Assembly: GCA_949825065.1 (NCBI GenBank)
Contig: OX463848.1
Coordinates: 29,331,549 to 29,395,548, forward strand
Source: Odontocerum albicorne
Taxonomy: Eukaryota; Arthropoda; Insecta; Trichoptera; Odontoceridae
Length of the DNA: 64,000 nt
Reading direction: 5' to 3'
Positions 33,095 to 43,539 of this stretch are shown here, one piece after another (positions within the stretch are counted from its first letter, which is position 1; the number at the start of each line of letters is the position of its first letter). The notes below the pieces were generated by a model that had not been told where the DNA came from, did not search any database, and saw nothing but the letters and a program-made list of their open reading frames with translations. The position numbers and the translations under genes were made by a program.

Positions 33095-33540
33095 AAAGAT
33101 TTTTCGCTATTTTATAACTTGTAATATCTATAATTTATAGTTCTTTTTAAAGAGAATTCCTGCATAAATTCCGATTAGTTTATTTATTCTTAAAAAGACT
33201 TAAATTTAAAAAATATGCATCTTAAAATACTCATAACAGGAACATTGATAATCGTGCTTCCCTAAAAAGTCACTGTCATGCCTTCAAATTAGATTAAGGA
33301 TATCAATCCTCAATTAATTGAAGATATAAATACTGGGAAATCCATTTAACAACGTCATTCCTTTTGCGAGTAAATATGCTCCTTACAGCTTAGTTCTTTA
33401 ATACGGCTCCGAACACAATCTTTATTCATGATGGCGTAAATACTCGTAATTGTCAGATGAATTTTAAAAAATGTGAATCAACAAGAGGCAAGCTACTTCA
33501 AAAATAAAGGTAGAAATAAAAAATGGTGATTAAATTTCTA
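33095..33540. other. Unassigned end of yellow intron 3
   Basis: AT-rich, no element recognised before the exon 4 acceptor. Confidence 0.35.
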
Positions 33541-33541
33541 G

Positions 33542-33710
33542 ATCGTGGATGTTAGAGATCCTACCAATGGGTGCCAGAACACTTTCGTATATATTGCTGA
33601 TGTCACCGGGTTTGCCATCATCGTGTACGACCTATCCACCGGGACATCTTGGAGGGTGACTGACAAGCTATTATTTCCGCATCCACCACAAGGAACTTTC
33701 AACATTGCTG
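33542..33710 (+). CDS. Yellow/MRJP-family protein, coding exon 4 of 6
   Basis: Residues 183-238 plus one base. Acceptor tttctag|atc and donor gctg|gtaatt; phase 0 in, phase 1 out. The exon encodes IVDVRDPTNGCQNTFVYIAD, then GFAIIVYDLSTGTSWRVTD, then LFPHPPQGTFNIAG. The (Y/A)IAD...G(I/A)IVYD...SWR order and the F-x-P-x-P-x-x-G-x-F-N-I-A-G run are typical of yellow proteins. The preceding intron is the longest (10,549 bp) and full of SINEs and tandem repeats. Confidence 0.93.
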
Positions 33711-33714
33711 GTAA

Positions 33715-34200
33715 TTTATAAAATAATATCCCCATTTTATTTATTAATTTATTGATTTACTATCCACAACACAACATTAAAAATATAAATTAGTTTTGAT
33801 GGAAAGACGAACCAAATAGTACAAACAAGTACATAACAATTCACAAATCTACCATTTTGAGGATATAGACAACACTTTTTGAGAGGATACCAACCCTTTT
33901 TGCGAGAAGAAGCACTTAAAGACATCTCTTTTTGGAAGATTTTATCAAAAATTTTGATGTTGCATGAACACTAAACAAAACACTATACTACACCTAAAGC
34001 TTTATGGGTTACTATCACATATCGGAAAATCTACTAAAGTTGTTTTGAAGTTCATCTTCCCTTGGTAAGTGTTCTACGGTTTTCTTACCAAATATGTTTT
34101 TTTCTGAACATTTGCAAATACGGGGATGTACTCATTCTAATTGCCGCATCCACTACCTTCCTTACACTCTTTTGAAAACGTTTGCATATTTATTTTGTTT
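33715..34200. other. Unassigned start of yellow intron 4
   Basis: AT-rich, nothing recognised. Confidence 0.35.
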
Positions 34201-34204
34201 TATT

Positions 34205-34300
34205 TTTATTCGGTCCAAAATAGTGGGTTCTAGTACCGAGCTAGAACGCACTTAAGGAGATTTTGCTCTTTAAATGACGCTATTTAAATTGTCCATTTCT
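34205..34300 (+). mobile_element. SINE-C-like fragment
   Basis: It contains agtgggttctagtaccgagc (an eroded B box), then tagaacgcacttaaggag, ttgctctttaa and gacgctattta. The same succession occurs at 49320-49400 and 61345-61430. The A-box half is not clear. Confidence 0.5.
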
Positions 34301-34439
34301 TATCATAATTATTATATAGAGAAACGCTATAGTAGATAAGGTCTTTGATGAAATGGTATCATTATCAAATTTGCTAACAATGTGCCTGTGAAGTTTTTTT
34401 TTTATTATAAGAAACTGCACTTATTAAGTCACAAATGTA

Positions 34440-34640
34440 TAATACATTCATATCATCACACCATTTTCCTGTCGTGGTAGGCAAAGATACGAGACCTCAT
34501 ACTTTCTTATCTGGACAGGACACCCTTCGCCTCTTCCACATCCTCACACCGTTTCACACAACACCTCCGATTTCTCTGACTTTTTCGTTTTTTTTTCTTC
34601 AAAATATCCTATACTCGATCCATGTGAAGGTACACATCAT
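34440..34640 (-). mobile_element. LINE-P 3'-end fragment
   Basis: The + strand sequence tcacaccattttcctgtcgt, then ggtaggcaaagatacgag and cacctccgatttctctgac, is the complement of the LINE-P terminal coding region. Its order matches the neighbouring copy at 34785-35130. Confidence 0.55.
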
Positions 34641-34784
34641 GAGAGATTTGCGTTAGTAAAAAAAGTAAATTTCACAATATATTTTATACAATTACAGATT
34701 ACTATCACAATTCGCTGATGGCAAATACTTCAAGTTATTATTACGAATATTGCCATTTGTAATTAATTGATACTCTCGGTAACA

Positions 34785-35130
34785 TACACACCCTCACGCC
34801 GCGTTCCTATCGGAGTAGACAGAAAGGAGAGAGTGCCATGCATTCTTATCCTGACACACAAATTGTTCCTCTTCTACATCCATACGCCTTCTTATACAGC
34901 TCCTACGATTTCTCTGACTTTTTACATTTCCTTCTTTCAAAATACACTTGATCCAACCATATTTTCCTTGATCTTCCTCAACCACGCCTTCATTTCACAT
35001 TTACACTGTATGTTTGTTTTAGTAGTCTTTCTTCCACGTGCCCAAACCATCTTAGATGCAGTGCTCTTCTTGCTCAATACATCAGCCTTAAGTTCACACT
35101 TATCCATATCGCTTAATTCCATTGTATGTC
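34785..35130 (-). mobile_element. LINE-P 3'-end fragment, well preserved
   Basis: The - strand frames read CELKADVLS, KYGWIKCILKEGNVKSQRNR, RSCIRRRMDVEEEQFVCQDK and NAWHSLLSVYSDRNAA. The order and motifs equal those of the + strand copy at 10030-10525. Frameshifts separate the pieces. Confidence 0.7.
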
Positions 35131-35181
35131 ATACAGTGTCACCCACTAAACACTATTCCAGTTGCAACAGAAAATTGGTGT

Positions 35182-35345
35182 GAATTCTAGTACATAAACT
35201 AGAGATTAGTATTGACCATATGAATTATAGTGCTTAAACAATAGATTAGTATTGACCATCTGAATTCCAAACAATAGCCAGAGATTAGTATTGACCATCT
35301 CAATTCCAATGCATTAACTAGAAATTAGTATTGACTATGTGAATT
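35182..35345. repeat. ~40-bp tandem repeat, 4 copies
   Basis: The phrase agattagtattgaccatctg occurs at about 35203, 35243, 35282 and (diverged) 35322, each followed by aattc/t and a variable part. It immediately follows a LINE-P copy. Confidence 0.85.
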
Positions 35346-35349
35346 ATAT

Positions 35350-36105
35350 TGCATAACCACGTCATTGTTTTATTTCTTTAATTGAACTTATAAATAAATA
35401 AGTTTTTCTCAATATATTTCATGAACGAACGCACACTTAAAAATTAACAGTGTTTTTTTAACTTAATTATCAAGAAATATTTTAGCAAAAAATGTTTTTT
35501 GAACATTTCTATTAATGTGTTAAAATAAATATTTACCAAAAAAAACAACATTTTGCTCATATAATATATTACCAAACACTCAATTATCACGCTTAAACTA
35601 TTCGCAGGTGTTTAGCAGGAAAACACAAATTTTATTTTTAATATTTCTTTGAGGCATTCTAGCGTAAAAATAATTCATGCAAACAAGCAAATCCTTACAT
35701 TTTTTATTACTGTTGAAAAATGTACGAAATTGTCTTGTGCATTCAAGTTCAACAAATATCTATTTGTTTTGTAATTAATTTTATCAATAACCTAATTCAA
35801 AGGTCAAAGAAACTGCTAAGCACTTGTTAAAATGACTTCTCGTCGTAATTATTAATTTCTTTTTTATAACCGCGGACAAATTTGTCACTCATCAATGGTC
35901 ACTCGTGCGTATTATAGTATAACAATACGATTTTAGTGTGATTTCCAGCCTCAAAAGAAAACAAAATAACTTTTACAACATTCCCACATAATCACAGCTG
36001 GTTTATCATGCTAATAGTTAAGTTAAATATTTAACTATAGATGGGGAGTTTCACGTTTTTCCATTTTTTTTTTCACAACGTAAGAAATAAAATAATGCCG
36101 GAAAT
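35350..36105. other. Unassigned AT-rich intronic sequence
   Basis: No recognisable gene or element. Confidence 0.35.
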
Positions 36106-36109
36106 TAGA

Positions 36110-36575
36110 ATATTGAAAAGTATGCAAGTAAAACTAAGATTTGTCCCATGGAACTGAAAGTAGCATTTATCAGAAGGACAAAGGTAAGTTTAATGCTGAA
36201 GAGATACATGCTAATAACTTTTAAAGTTTCAATGTAGGACGCAAGACGGAACGAACAGATACAAAATTAATAAATGGACTAAATGGAAGTTTTAAGTAAG
36301 ATGAAGAAATTATATTTTAGATGGTTTGAGCATGTAGAGGGAATGAATGACTAAGCGAGTATACAAGGTGTGCGTTTTAAAGATAGACCGAGGAAAACAT
36401 GGCTAGATATGGACCAGATTTTAAAAGAAGGTAAAGTATGATAATAAGTATGAATAATAGAAATTTGTGCATGACGCAACGTATGAACGCAGACAAGGTG
36501 AATTTTGTGTGCTTAGATATTTTTTTAGAGATCTGTTCTGTCTGACTTCCCCGCAAGGTACCTGGCGTGATGATA
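36110..36575 (+). mobile_element. LINE-P 3'-end fragment, eroded
   Basis: Pieces such as attttagatggtttgagcat, aagatagaccgaggaaaac, atggctagatatggaccaga and ttttaaaagaaggtaaag correspond to the WFEHV...RPRKTWLDMDQILKEGK part of LINE-P. It ends near ccccgcaaggtacctggcgt. Heavily broken. Confidence 0.55.
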
Positions 36576-36651
36576 AGTATTTTTATATTGATATTCAGGG
36601 ACTTGAAGAATAACAATTGTTACACATTTCATCATATGACATATTTATTTT

Positions 36652-36776
36652 GGCTTAATAATTTAGATATATGTCCAAACATCAGAATTAGTACTACTGG
36701 TTGGCTTAATAATTTAGATATGTATCCAAACATCAGAATTAGTACTACTGGTTAGCTTGATAATTTAGATACTCGT
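36652..36776. repeat. 51-bp tandem repeat, 3 copies, third split by a foldback element
   Basis: Units start at 36652, 36703 and 36754 with ggcttaataatttagata, then gtccaaacatcagaattagt and actactggtt. The third unit is interrupted at about 36777 and resumes at 37048-37077 (gtccaaacatcataattag). Confidence 0.85.
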
Positions 36777-37048
36777 ATATCGATCGTCCAGCTCATTACT
36801 CAGACAACTCCAAATAACCTGTTTTGAGATTATAAGAAAAGCAATATTATAAACGTCACCATAAATCAAATACTATTCATTTTTGCCCGAGTTTTATATA
36901 TTTTATCAATAGATGTTAATAAAATATATAAAACTCGGGCAAAAATTAATAGTATTTGATTTATGGTGACGATTATAATATTGCTTTTCTCATTATCGCA
37001 AAACAGGTTAATTGGAGTTGTCTGAGTAATGAACTGGACGATCGATAT
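36777..37048. mobile_element. Foldback element, ~127-bp arms
   Basis: The left arm (about 36778-36907) and right arm (about 36918-37046) are near-perfect reverse complements, with a loop of about 12 bp (caatagatgtta). Arm landmarks are cgatcgtccag / ctggacgatcg, cccgagttttatatatttta and its complement. TA stands at both edges, as expected for a TA-targeting MITE. There is no coding content. Confidence 0.85.
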
Positions 37049-37235
37049 GTCCAAACATCATAATTAGTACTAATGGTATCAATAGCTCTTGAGTTGTTGA
37101 CTTTTCATCCATTATTGGCGTCAAGTCCTGGTTTAAATACACTTTCATTATCATTTCAACTAAATTTATTAAACAATGCTCGTGGGTTGTATTTTATAAA
37201 TTCAAAATCAAATCATTCTTCAAATGAATATTTAT

Positions 37236-37455
37236 ACGTACAGTACCCGGCGGTAAGTAATACACATCGAGCTTAAGAAAAATACTGTCGGCCATAATCG
37301 GCTAGCTTCGGCTTTGTAGAGCGTCGTCTCTGTCGCATGATGCGCTAACAATCCGGTATCTACAATGACAGAGACGACGCTCTACAAAGCCGTAATTAGC
37401 CGATTATGGCCGACAGTATTTTTCTTAAGCCCGATGTTTATTACTTACTGTACGT
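37236..37455. mobile_element. Second foldback element, ~90-bp arms
   Basis: The left arm runs acgtacagta...cttaagaaaaatactgtcgg...gagcgtcgtctctgtc and the right arm is its reverse complement. The central loop is about 30 bp (gcatgatgcgctaacaatcc and onward). The left arm carries an extra cccggcgg that the right arm lacks. Arms are otherwise nearly identical, implying a young insertion. Confidence 0.8.
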
Positions 37456-37585
37456 CACTGTTGAAATAGTTCAGATATTTCTTATATAATAGTGGTAAGT
37501 GGGTATGTCTTATTTAGTTTGGTTTTTTTACAAATTTTAACTCGTAAGACAATATTTTATTACAATATTTCAACGTTTATACATT

Positions 37586-37709
37586 GTTTAACACAATTAT
37601 GCATTTCATTGTTAATTCGTGCTCTGCACTGTTTCCGAGTTTTTCATGTTTAACACAATTATGCATTTCATTGTTAATTCGTGCTCTGCACTGTTTCCGA
37701 GTTTTTCAT
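37586..37709. repeat. 62-bp perfect tandem duplication
   Basis: Two identical units begin at 37586 and 37648 with gtttaacacaattatgcatt and end gtttccgagtttttcat. A recent duplication in yellow intron 4. Confidence 0.95.
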
Positions 37710-37714
37710 TTTCG

Positions 37715-38185
37715 TTATATCATTTCCGAACTATTATAAAACGGTGCTTTTTGCATATATGTTATCAATTTGTTATTAACACATTTAATATTAATTTCCC
37801 GAATAAAAGACTGATTTAAATACAACATACCGTCCTGACACATCAACTGTCAGCTAAATACAAAAATTATTAAATCTTCACTCGCGACTATTATTTATTT
37901 AATACTACACCAGGAAATGGAAAAAAAAGATTACTTCCATATAATAATTTAATTACTAGAGCACATGCCTCAATTTATTCACAAAACTTTAAAAAATTGT
38001 TCGACATCTGTTATTACAAATCAAACTGTCTAAATTATTATCAACAGCTTTGTGCTATTTGGGCGATTTCTGTTTTAGATTTTACATGTTTTCCCTTTGA
38101 ACGAACTTCAGAACATTTAGGAAAGATCTAAATAATTATAGTTATATTTTTTTAATTGTTTCATTTAACTTAAACTTCGTTTCAC
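37715..38185. other. Unassigned end of yellow intron 4
   Basis: AT-rich; ends with the acceptor ttcacag of exon 5. Confidence 0.35.
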
Positions 38186-38187
38186 AG

Positions 38188-38372
38188 GAGAAAGTTTCGA
38201 ATTGATGGATGGAGTTCTCGGCATGGCGCTTTCCCCCTTCAAGGATCCAGCGTCCGACAGGCTGCTCTACTTTCACGCGCTGGCCTCCATAACAGAAAAC
38301 ATCGTGAAGACCTCGGTCCTTCGCAATGCCTCAGCATGGCAGGACGATCTTTCAAACCCCAAGGAGTTTATT
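38188..38372 (+). CDS. Yellow/MRJP-family protein, coding exon 5 of 6
   Basis: Residues 239-300. Acceptor ttcacag| supplies ga to complete the split glycine codon, and donor att|gtaag leaves phase 0. It reads GESFELMDGVLGMALSPFKD, then RLLYFHALASITENIVKTSV, then LRNASAWQDDLSNPKEFI. (D/E)G(I/V)(F/L)GMALSP and LYFHxLAS are family motifs. NAS in LRNASAW is a potential N-glycosylation site, consistent with a secreted protein. The preceding intron (4,477 bp) holds two foldback elements. Confidence 0.93.
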
Positions 38373-38488
38373 GTAAGATATTAACTTAATAAGAGAAAAT
38401 TATATTTTATTATTTGCTGTTAAAATGTTCAAGCTAAAAGTTGCCGATTTGGACTATGATGTCATAATTTATTATCATTTTTCTTCTA

Positions 38489-38561
38489 TAGTGACCTGGG
38501 CTGCCTAATTTGTCTTCCACTTGTAGGTTTCAGATTCGATTCCATATTATATGGTCTCAGT
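38489..38561 (+). mobile_element. SINE-A-like head, interrupted by an RTE insertion
   Basis: The head tagtgacctgggctgccta and B-box ttcagattcgattccatat are followed by tctcag. The element is then cut by the RTE insertion, and the body resumes at 39478 with tctggttaag. The joined order fits the SINE-A body (agtctggtt). Confidence 0.6.
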
Positions 38562-39435
38562 ATACGCAAGTGAAGTGCACTTCGGGAACTTCACCAGAAT
38601 TTCTTATAAAGGGGGGGGGGTACATCAAGGATCGGTACTCAATCCGCTACTGTTCATCTTAGTCATGGACTATTTAACTAACCAGGAAATGAACAGTCTC
38701 CTAAAGATCCTACTATTTGCAGACGATATCGTATTTATAAGTGAAAAACATGAAGACCTGCAAAATAGTCTTAAAAGGTGGAGAGGAATCTTGGAGGACA
38801 ATGGATTGAGACTGAGCAGAAAGAAAACAGAATATCTGTACTTACCATTCGAAAACACAAATGCTGTCACTCCCGTAATGTAAATGGATGGAGAAAGATT
38901 ACCAATTTGTGACTCCTTTAAGTATTTTGGGTCACTCATCCGTAGCGATAGAGGATGTGCAGCAAATGTAACACATAGAATTATTGTGGGATGGATGAAG
39001 TTTAGACCAATGACGTAAGTTCTATGTGATCTGAAAATACCAGTAAAGTTAAAAGGAAAAGTATACCAAACGATTGTCAGGCCCGCACTCCTCTATGGCT
39101 CCGAATGCTGGACGATGTATAACTCTTACTCCAGGCAACTAGAAACTGCTGAAATGCGCATGCTACGATGGTCAGCTGGTATGTCCCTAAGAGACAAAAT
39201 AAAAAGTTCACGCATTCGTGGAAGCCTAGGCGTTACAGACATCAACAGTAAGATGGAGGAGAGACGATTGAGATGGTGTGGGCACATTGGACGCAGAGGA
39301 CGACCAAATAATTCGTGGGTGGTGCAAAAAGATAACCTGATGCAGAGCCACGGCCTGGGGGACGTAGTCCGGGACAGAAGAGCATACAACCTGAGGACGA
39401 GGAGAGCTGACCCCGACAGTCTTTGCAGACAGTGA
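38562..39435 (+). pseudogene. RTE-type reverse transcriptase, C-terminal part
   Basis: One continuous frame carries GGGVHQGSVLNPLLF (motif 4), LLFADDIVFISEKHEDLQNS (catalytic FADD at 38716-38727), GLRLSRKKTEYLYL, FKYFGSLI, LLYGSECWTM, AEMRMLRWSAGM, RIRGSLGV, RRLRWCGHIGRR and a final LRTRRADPDSL. In RTE LINEs this enzyme copies the element RNA at a nicked target. The endonuclease and upstream RT motifs are missing through 5' truncation. Two in-frame TAA codons (38881-38883 and 39016-39018) break it. The run of eight G at about 38612-38619 lies in the GGG of motif 4. Confidence 0.92.
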
Positions 39436-39461
39436 GTTGGGATGGAGCCAGGGAGAAGAAG
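38562..39461 (+). mobile_element. 5'-truncated RTE-clade LINE with perfect 16-bp TSD
   Basis: About 900 bp of the reverse-transcriptase 3' half, flanked by attatatggtctcagt at 38546-38561 and again at 39462-39477. It ends gggagaagaag, a short A/G-rich tail rather than long poly-A, as is common in RTE elements. The insertion hit a SINE-A-like sequence in yellow intron 5. Confidence 0.92.
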
Positions 39462-39499
39462 ATTATATGGTCTCAGTCTGGTTAAGAATTTATCTACAA

Positions 39500-40020
39500 A
39501 GTTGTTGTTGCCTCTTGTGCTGTTGTATTAGAACACATATGACAACTAACAGACGAGACTACTTCAGTGGTTCTTAGGCCGATGACTCAACTAATTGGGG
39601 CAAAGAAAATATTGTTTTTAGGCTATAATTCTCAACATATCTACATCCCTTGACAAATATTTTAAGTAATGCCATATGAATGAAAACCAAGTGATTGATA
39701 ACTTGTTTGGAGTTTCGGTCCGATGGTAGGACACCTTACTCCTTCATCGGATAAGTTCTGACTGTTTTGATATTTTGGAAATTTTGGATCTTTTTAGGAA
39801 TCGGGAAAGGATATATGAATGAAAGAGTCTTACTACTTATATGGCACTAGAATCAATACTCGAGGTCAAAAAAAGATGAACAAACTTCCAGAAGTCATAA
39901 AAGCGTAAGAAGATTACCTTCAACACGCAATATGGGATCCGTGCATGCAAGAGCATCTTACGGGCTGGGTTAATAAAATTAATTAAATTTCGAAAATATT
40001 GTATATGTTTCAATTTTACA
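39500..40020. other. Unassigned intronic sequence
   Basis: No recognisable gene or element. Confidence 0.35.
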
Positions 40021-40030
40021 CCTGCCAAAA

Positions 40031-40185
40031 TAGCAGGGACCACCCATGTGGGCTATAGTGAGACTTAAATGGACGTTATAATGAAAATAAGTCCCATCTC
40101 ACAAATAGCAGGGACCACCCATGTGGGCTATAGTGAGACTGTTAAATGGACGTTATAATGCAAATAAGTCCCATCTCACACAACA
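40031..40185. repeat. ~79-bp tandem duplication
   Basis: The unit tagcagggaccacccatgtg, then ggctatagtgagact, aaatggacgttataatg and aataagtcccatctcaca, occurs twice (about 40029-40106 and 40107-40185). The copies differ by a 2-bp insertion and a substitution. It lies about 100 bp before the 138-bp array. Confidence 0.9.
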
Positions 40186-40290
40186 CTTTTTTTAGGTTTC
40201 ATTGAAAAATCGAAAAAGCATAAAAATGTGAATACGATATATGTTGAACTCTGCTATTTGGGTAGTATTTTCTCAAATTTTGGAAAAGTT

Positions 40291-42611
40291 ACATTATAAT
40301 TAACTGCTCCAATGATAGTCCACAACAATATTTTAGTACCAACATTGATATATAAGAGTGAAACATGTACATGAACGTGAAATTGAGAAGAATACATTGG
40401 ATTGGCACTATTATTTAACATGGACCGAACATTATAATTAACTGCTCCAATGATAGTCCACAACAATATTTTAGTACCAACATTGATATATAAGAGTGAA
40501 ACATGTACATGAACGTGAAATTGAGAAGAATACATTGGATTGGCACTATTATTTAACATGGACCGAACATTATAATTAACTGCTCCAATGATAGTCCACA
40601 ACAATATTTTAGTACCAACATTGATATATAAGAGTGAAACATGTACATGAACGTGAAATTGAGAAGAATACATTGGATTGGCACTATTATTTAACATGGA
40701 CCGAACATTATAATTAACTGCTCCAATGACAGTCCACAACAATATTTTAGTACCAACATTGATATATAAGAGTGAAACATGTACATGAACGTGAAATTGA
40801 GAAGAATACATTGGATTGGCACTATTATTTAACATGGACCGAACATTATAATTAACTGCTCCAATGACAGTCCACAACAATATTTTAGTACCAACATTGA
40901 TATATAAGAGTGAAACATGTACATGAACGTGAAATTGAGAAGAATACATTGGATTGGCACTATTATTTAACATGGACCGAACATTATAATTAACTGCTCC
41001 AATGATAGTCCACAACAATATTTTAGTACCAACATTGATATATAAGAGTGAAACATGTACATGAACGTGAAATTGAGAAGAATACATTGGATTGGCACTA
41101 TTATTTAACATGGACCGAACATTATAATTAACTGCTCCAATGATAGTCCACAACAATATTTTAGTACCAACATTGATATATAAGAGTGAAACATGTACAT
41201 GAACGTGAAATTGAGAAGAATACATTGGATTGGCACTATTATTTAACATGGACCGAACATTATAATTAACTGCTCCAATGACAGTCCACAACAATATTTT
41301 AGTACCAACATTGATATATAAGAGTGAAACATGTACATGAACGTGAAATTGAGAAGAATACATTGGATTGGCACTATTATTTAACATGGACCGAACATTA
41401 TAATTAACTGCTCCAATGACAGTCCACAACAATATTTTAGTACCAACATTGATATATAAGAGTGAAACATGTACATGAACGTGAAATTGAGAAGAATACA
41501 TTGGATTGGCACTATTATTTAACATGGACCGAACATTATAATTAACTGCTCCAATGATAGTCCACAACAATATTTTAGTACCAACATTGATATATAAGAG
41601 TGAAACATGTACATGAACGTGAAATTGAGAAGAATACATTGGATTGGCACTATTATTTAACATGGACCGAACATTATAATTAACTGCTCCAATGACAGTC
41701 CACAACAATATTTTAGTACCAACATTGATATATAAGAGTGAAACATGTACATGAACGTGAAATTGAGAAGAATACATTGGATTGGCACTATTATTTAACA
41801 TGGACCGAACATTATAATTAACTGCTCCAATGACAGTCCACAACAATATTTTAGTACCAACATTGATATATAAGAGTGAAACATGTACATGAACGTGAAA
41901 TTGAGAAGAATACATTGGATTGGCACTATTATTTAACATGGACCGAACATTATAATTAACTGCTCCAATGATAGTCCACAACAATATTTTAGTACCAACA
42001 TTGATATATAAGAGTGAAACATGTACATGAACGTGAAATTGAGAAGAATACATTGGATTGGCACTATTATTTAACATGGACCGAACATTATAATTAACTG
42101 CTCCAATGACAGTCCACAACAATATTTTAGTACCAACATTGATATATAAGAGTGAAACATGTACATGAACGTGAAATTGAGAAGAATACATTGGATTGGC
42201 ACTATTATTTAACATGGACCGAACATTATAATTAACTGCTCCAATGACAGTCCACAACAATATTTTAGTACCAACATTGATATATAAGAGTGAAACATGT
42301 ACATGAACGTGAAATTGAGAAGAATACATTGGATTGGCACTATTATTTAACATGGACCGAACATTATAATTAACTGCTCCAATGATAGTCCACAACAATA
42401 TTTTAGTACCAACATTGATATATAAGAGTGAAACATGTACATGAACGTGAAATTGAGAAGAATACATTGGATTGGCACTATTATTTAACATGGACCGAAC
42501 ATTATAATTAACTGCTCCAATGATAGTCCACAACAATATTTTAGTACCAACATTGATATATAAGAGTGAAACATGTACATGAACGTGAAATTGAGAAGAA
42601 TACATTGGATT
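40291..42611. repeat. 138-bp satellite-like tandem array, 16.8 copies
   Basis: The unit starts acattataattaactgctcc. It contains ccacaacaatattttagtac, caacattgatatataagag and ggattggcactattatttaa, and ends catggaccga. All copies are identical apart from one C/T site (ccaatgatagtc versus ccaatgacagtc). In + order the states are T T T C C T T C C T C C T C C T T. Since 138 is 46 codons, one - strand frame stays open across the array (40254-42671, 805 codons, repeating HVHVHVSLLYINVGTKILLW and VNYNVRSMLNNSANP). Nothing else suggests a gene: no signal peptide, no recognised domain, and no separate conservation of protein against DNA. The array lies in yellow intron 5. Confidence 0.97.
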
Positions 42612-42879
42612 ATAATGTATAAAAGAAGACGGAGGGAAGTGATTAGGGAGAAATATTAATTTAAAACTCATGTATTAATAAAGAAAAGCCCTCTCAGATG
42701 GTTGAGACATGTAAAACGAATAAATTATGGAATCTCTCTATTCACACAACTTTTCTACGTTTTTACAAAAAAATAACTACAATATCTTTAATTTTACATT
42801 TGGACATAAAAATAATAAATTTCTAAAGCGGTTCTTTATTATATTATTTCTTATTTCTTAAAGTTTAAATGCACGATTA

Positions 42880-43235
42880 AATGCGTTCACTGAGAAGAAT
42901 ATATGCTGTGGCTATGTATGATAGAATGTGGAATGAAGTAATGAATTAAGTAAGGGGAAGAAGAGCACTCTGAGATGGTTTGAGCATGTAGAACGAATGA
43001 ATAAAGAAAGACTAACAAATCAAACGTTCAGTGCAAATATGAGTGAAAGGCGTGATAAAGTAAAACCAACGATAACATAGTTGGATACAATAAATGATAT
43101 TTTGAACGCCTGTAGTGAACGTTAAGTCGAGAAGGTGTATGGATGCATAGGAGATGAAAGGTGCGACAGGATAATCTTGCGCACTGTCCTCTCATTCCAC
43201 GACTGACTGAGAAAGGACGTGATGGCATGAATGTT
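42880..43235 (+). mobile_element. LINE-P 3'-end fragment, with a second scrap at 42685-42735
   Basis: The frames read RRIYAVAMYDRMWNEV, KKSTLRWFEHVERMNKERLT and, after frame changes, a sequence matching MDA...LRTVLSFHD at the end. STLRWFEHVERMN(E/K)ERLT is the clearest LINE-P motif in the window. Just upstream, SPLRWLRHVKRIN at 42685-42735 is another piece of the same family, next to the end of the 138-bp array. Confidence 0.7.
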
Positions 43236-43539
43236 TGTATGCATGGATCAATCCTCTATGTATCGTATAAAAATAACAAGCCCGTTAAATGGGTTATTGT
43301 ATATGTTTAAATTACGTATTCAAGTTTTTTTCTTTCACATATACTCGTACTCGTACAAAGCGACGAAATATTTCCTCAATTATCTCACAATAGGTAAAAT
43401 GTGATTGCCTCATTTTGGCATAATTACACCCGTATGTAAAACAAAAATTGATATAATTAAAAAGTCCCCCCTTTCCCGCGGATTCGGTTACTCGCGGTCA
43501 ATGGTTGCGGTTACCCGCATCAAAAACAGTTAAAACTAT

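Noticed and set aside
40254..42671. 805-codon open frame on the - strand as a real repeat protein gene
   Set aside because: It is open only because the 138-bp DNA repeat is a multiple of three and its unit happens to lack stops in that frame. The flanking residues have no signal or domain, and synonymous and non-synonymous sites are equally invariant.
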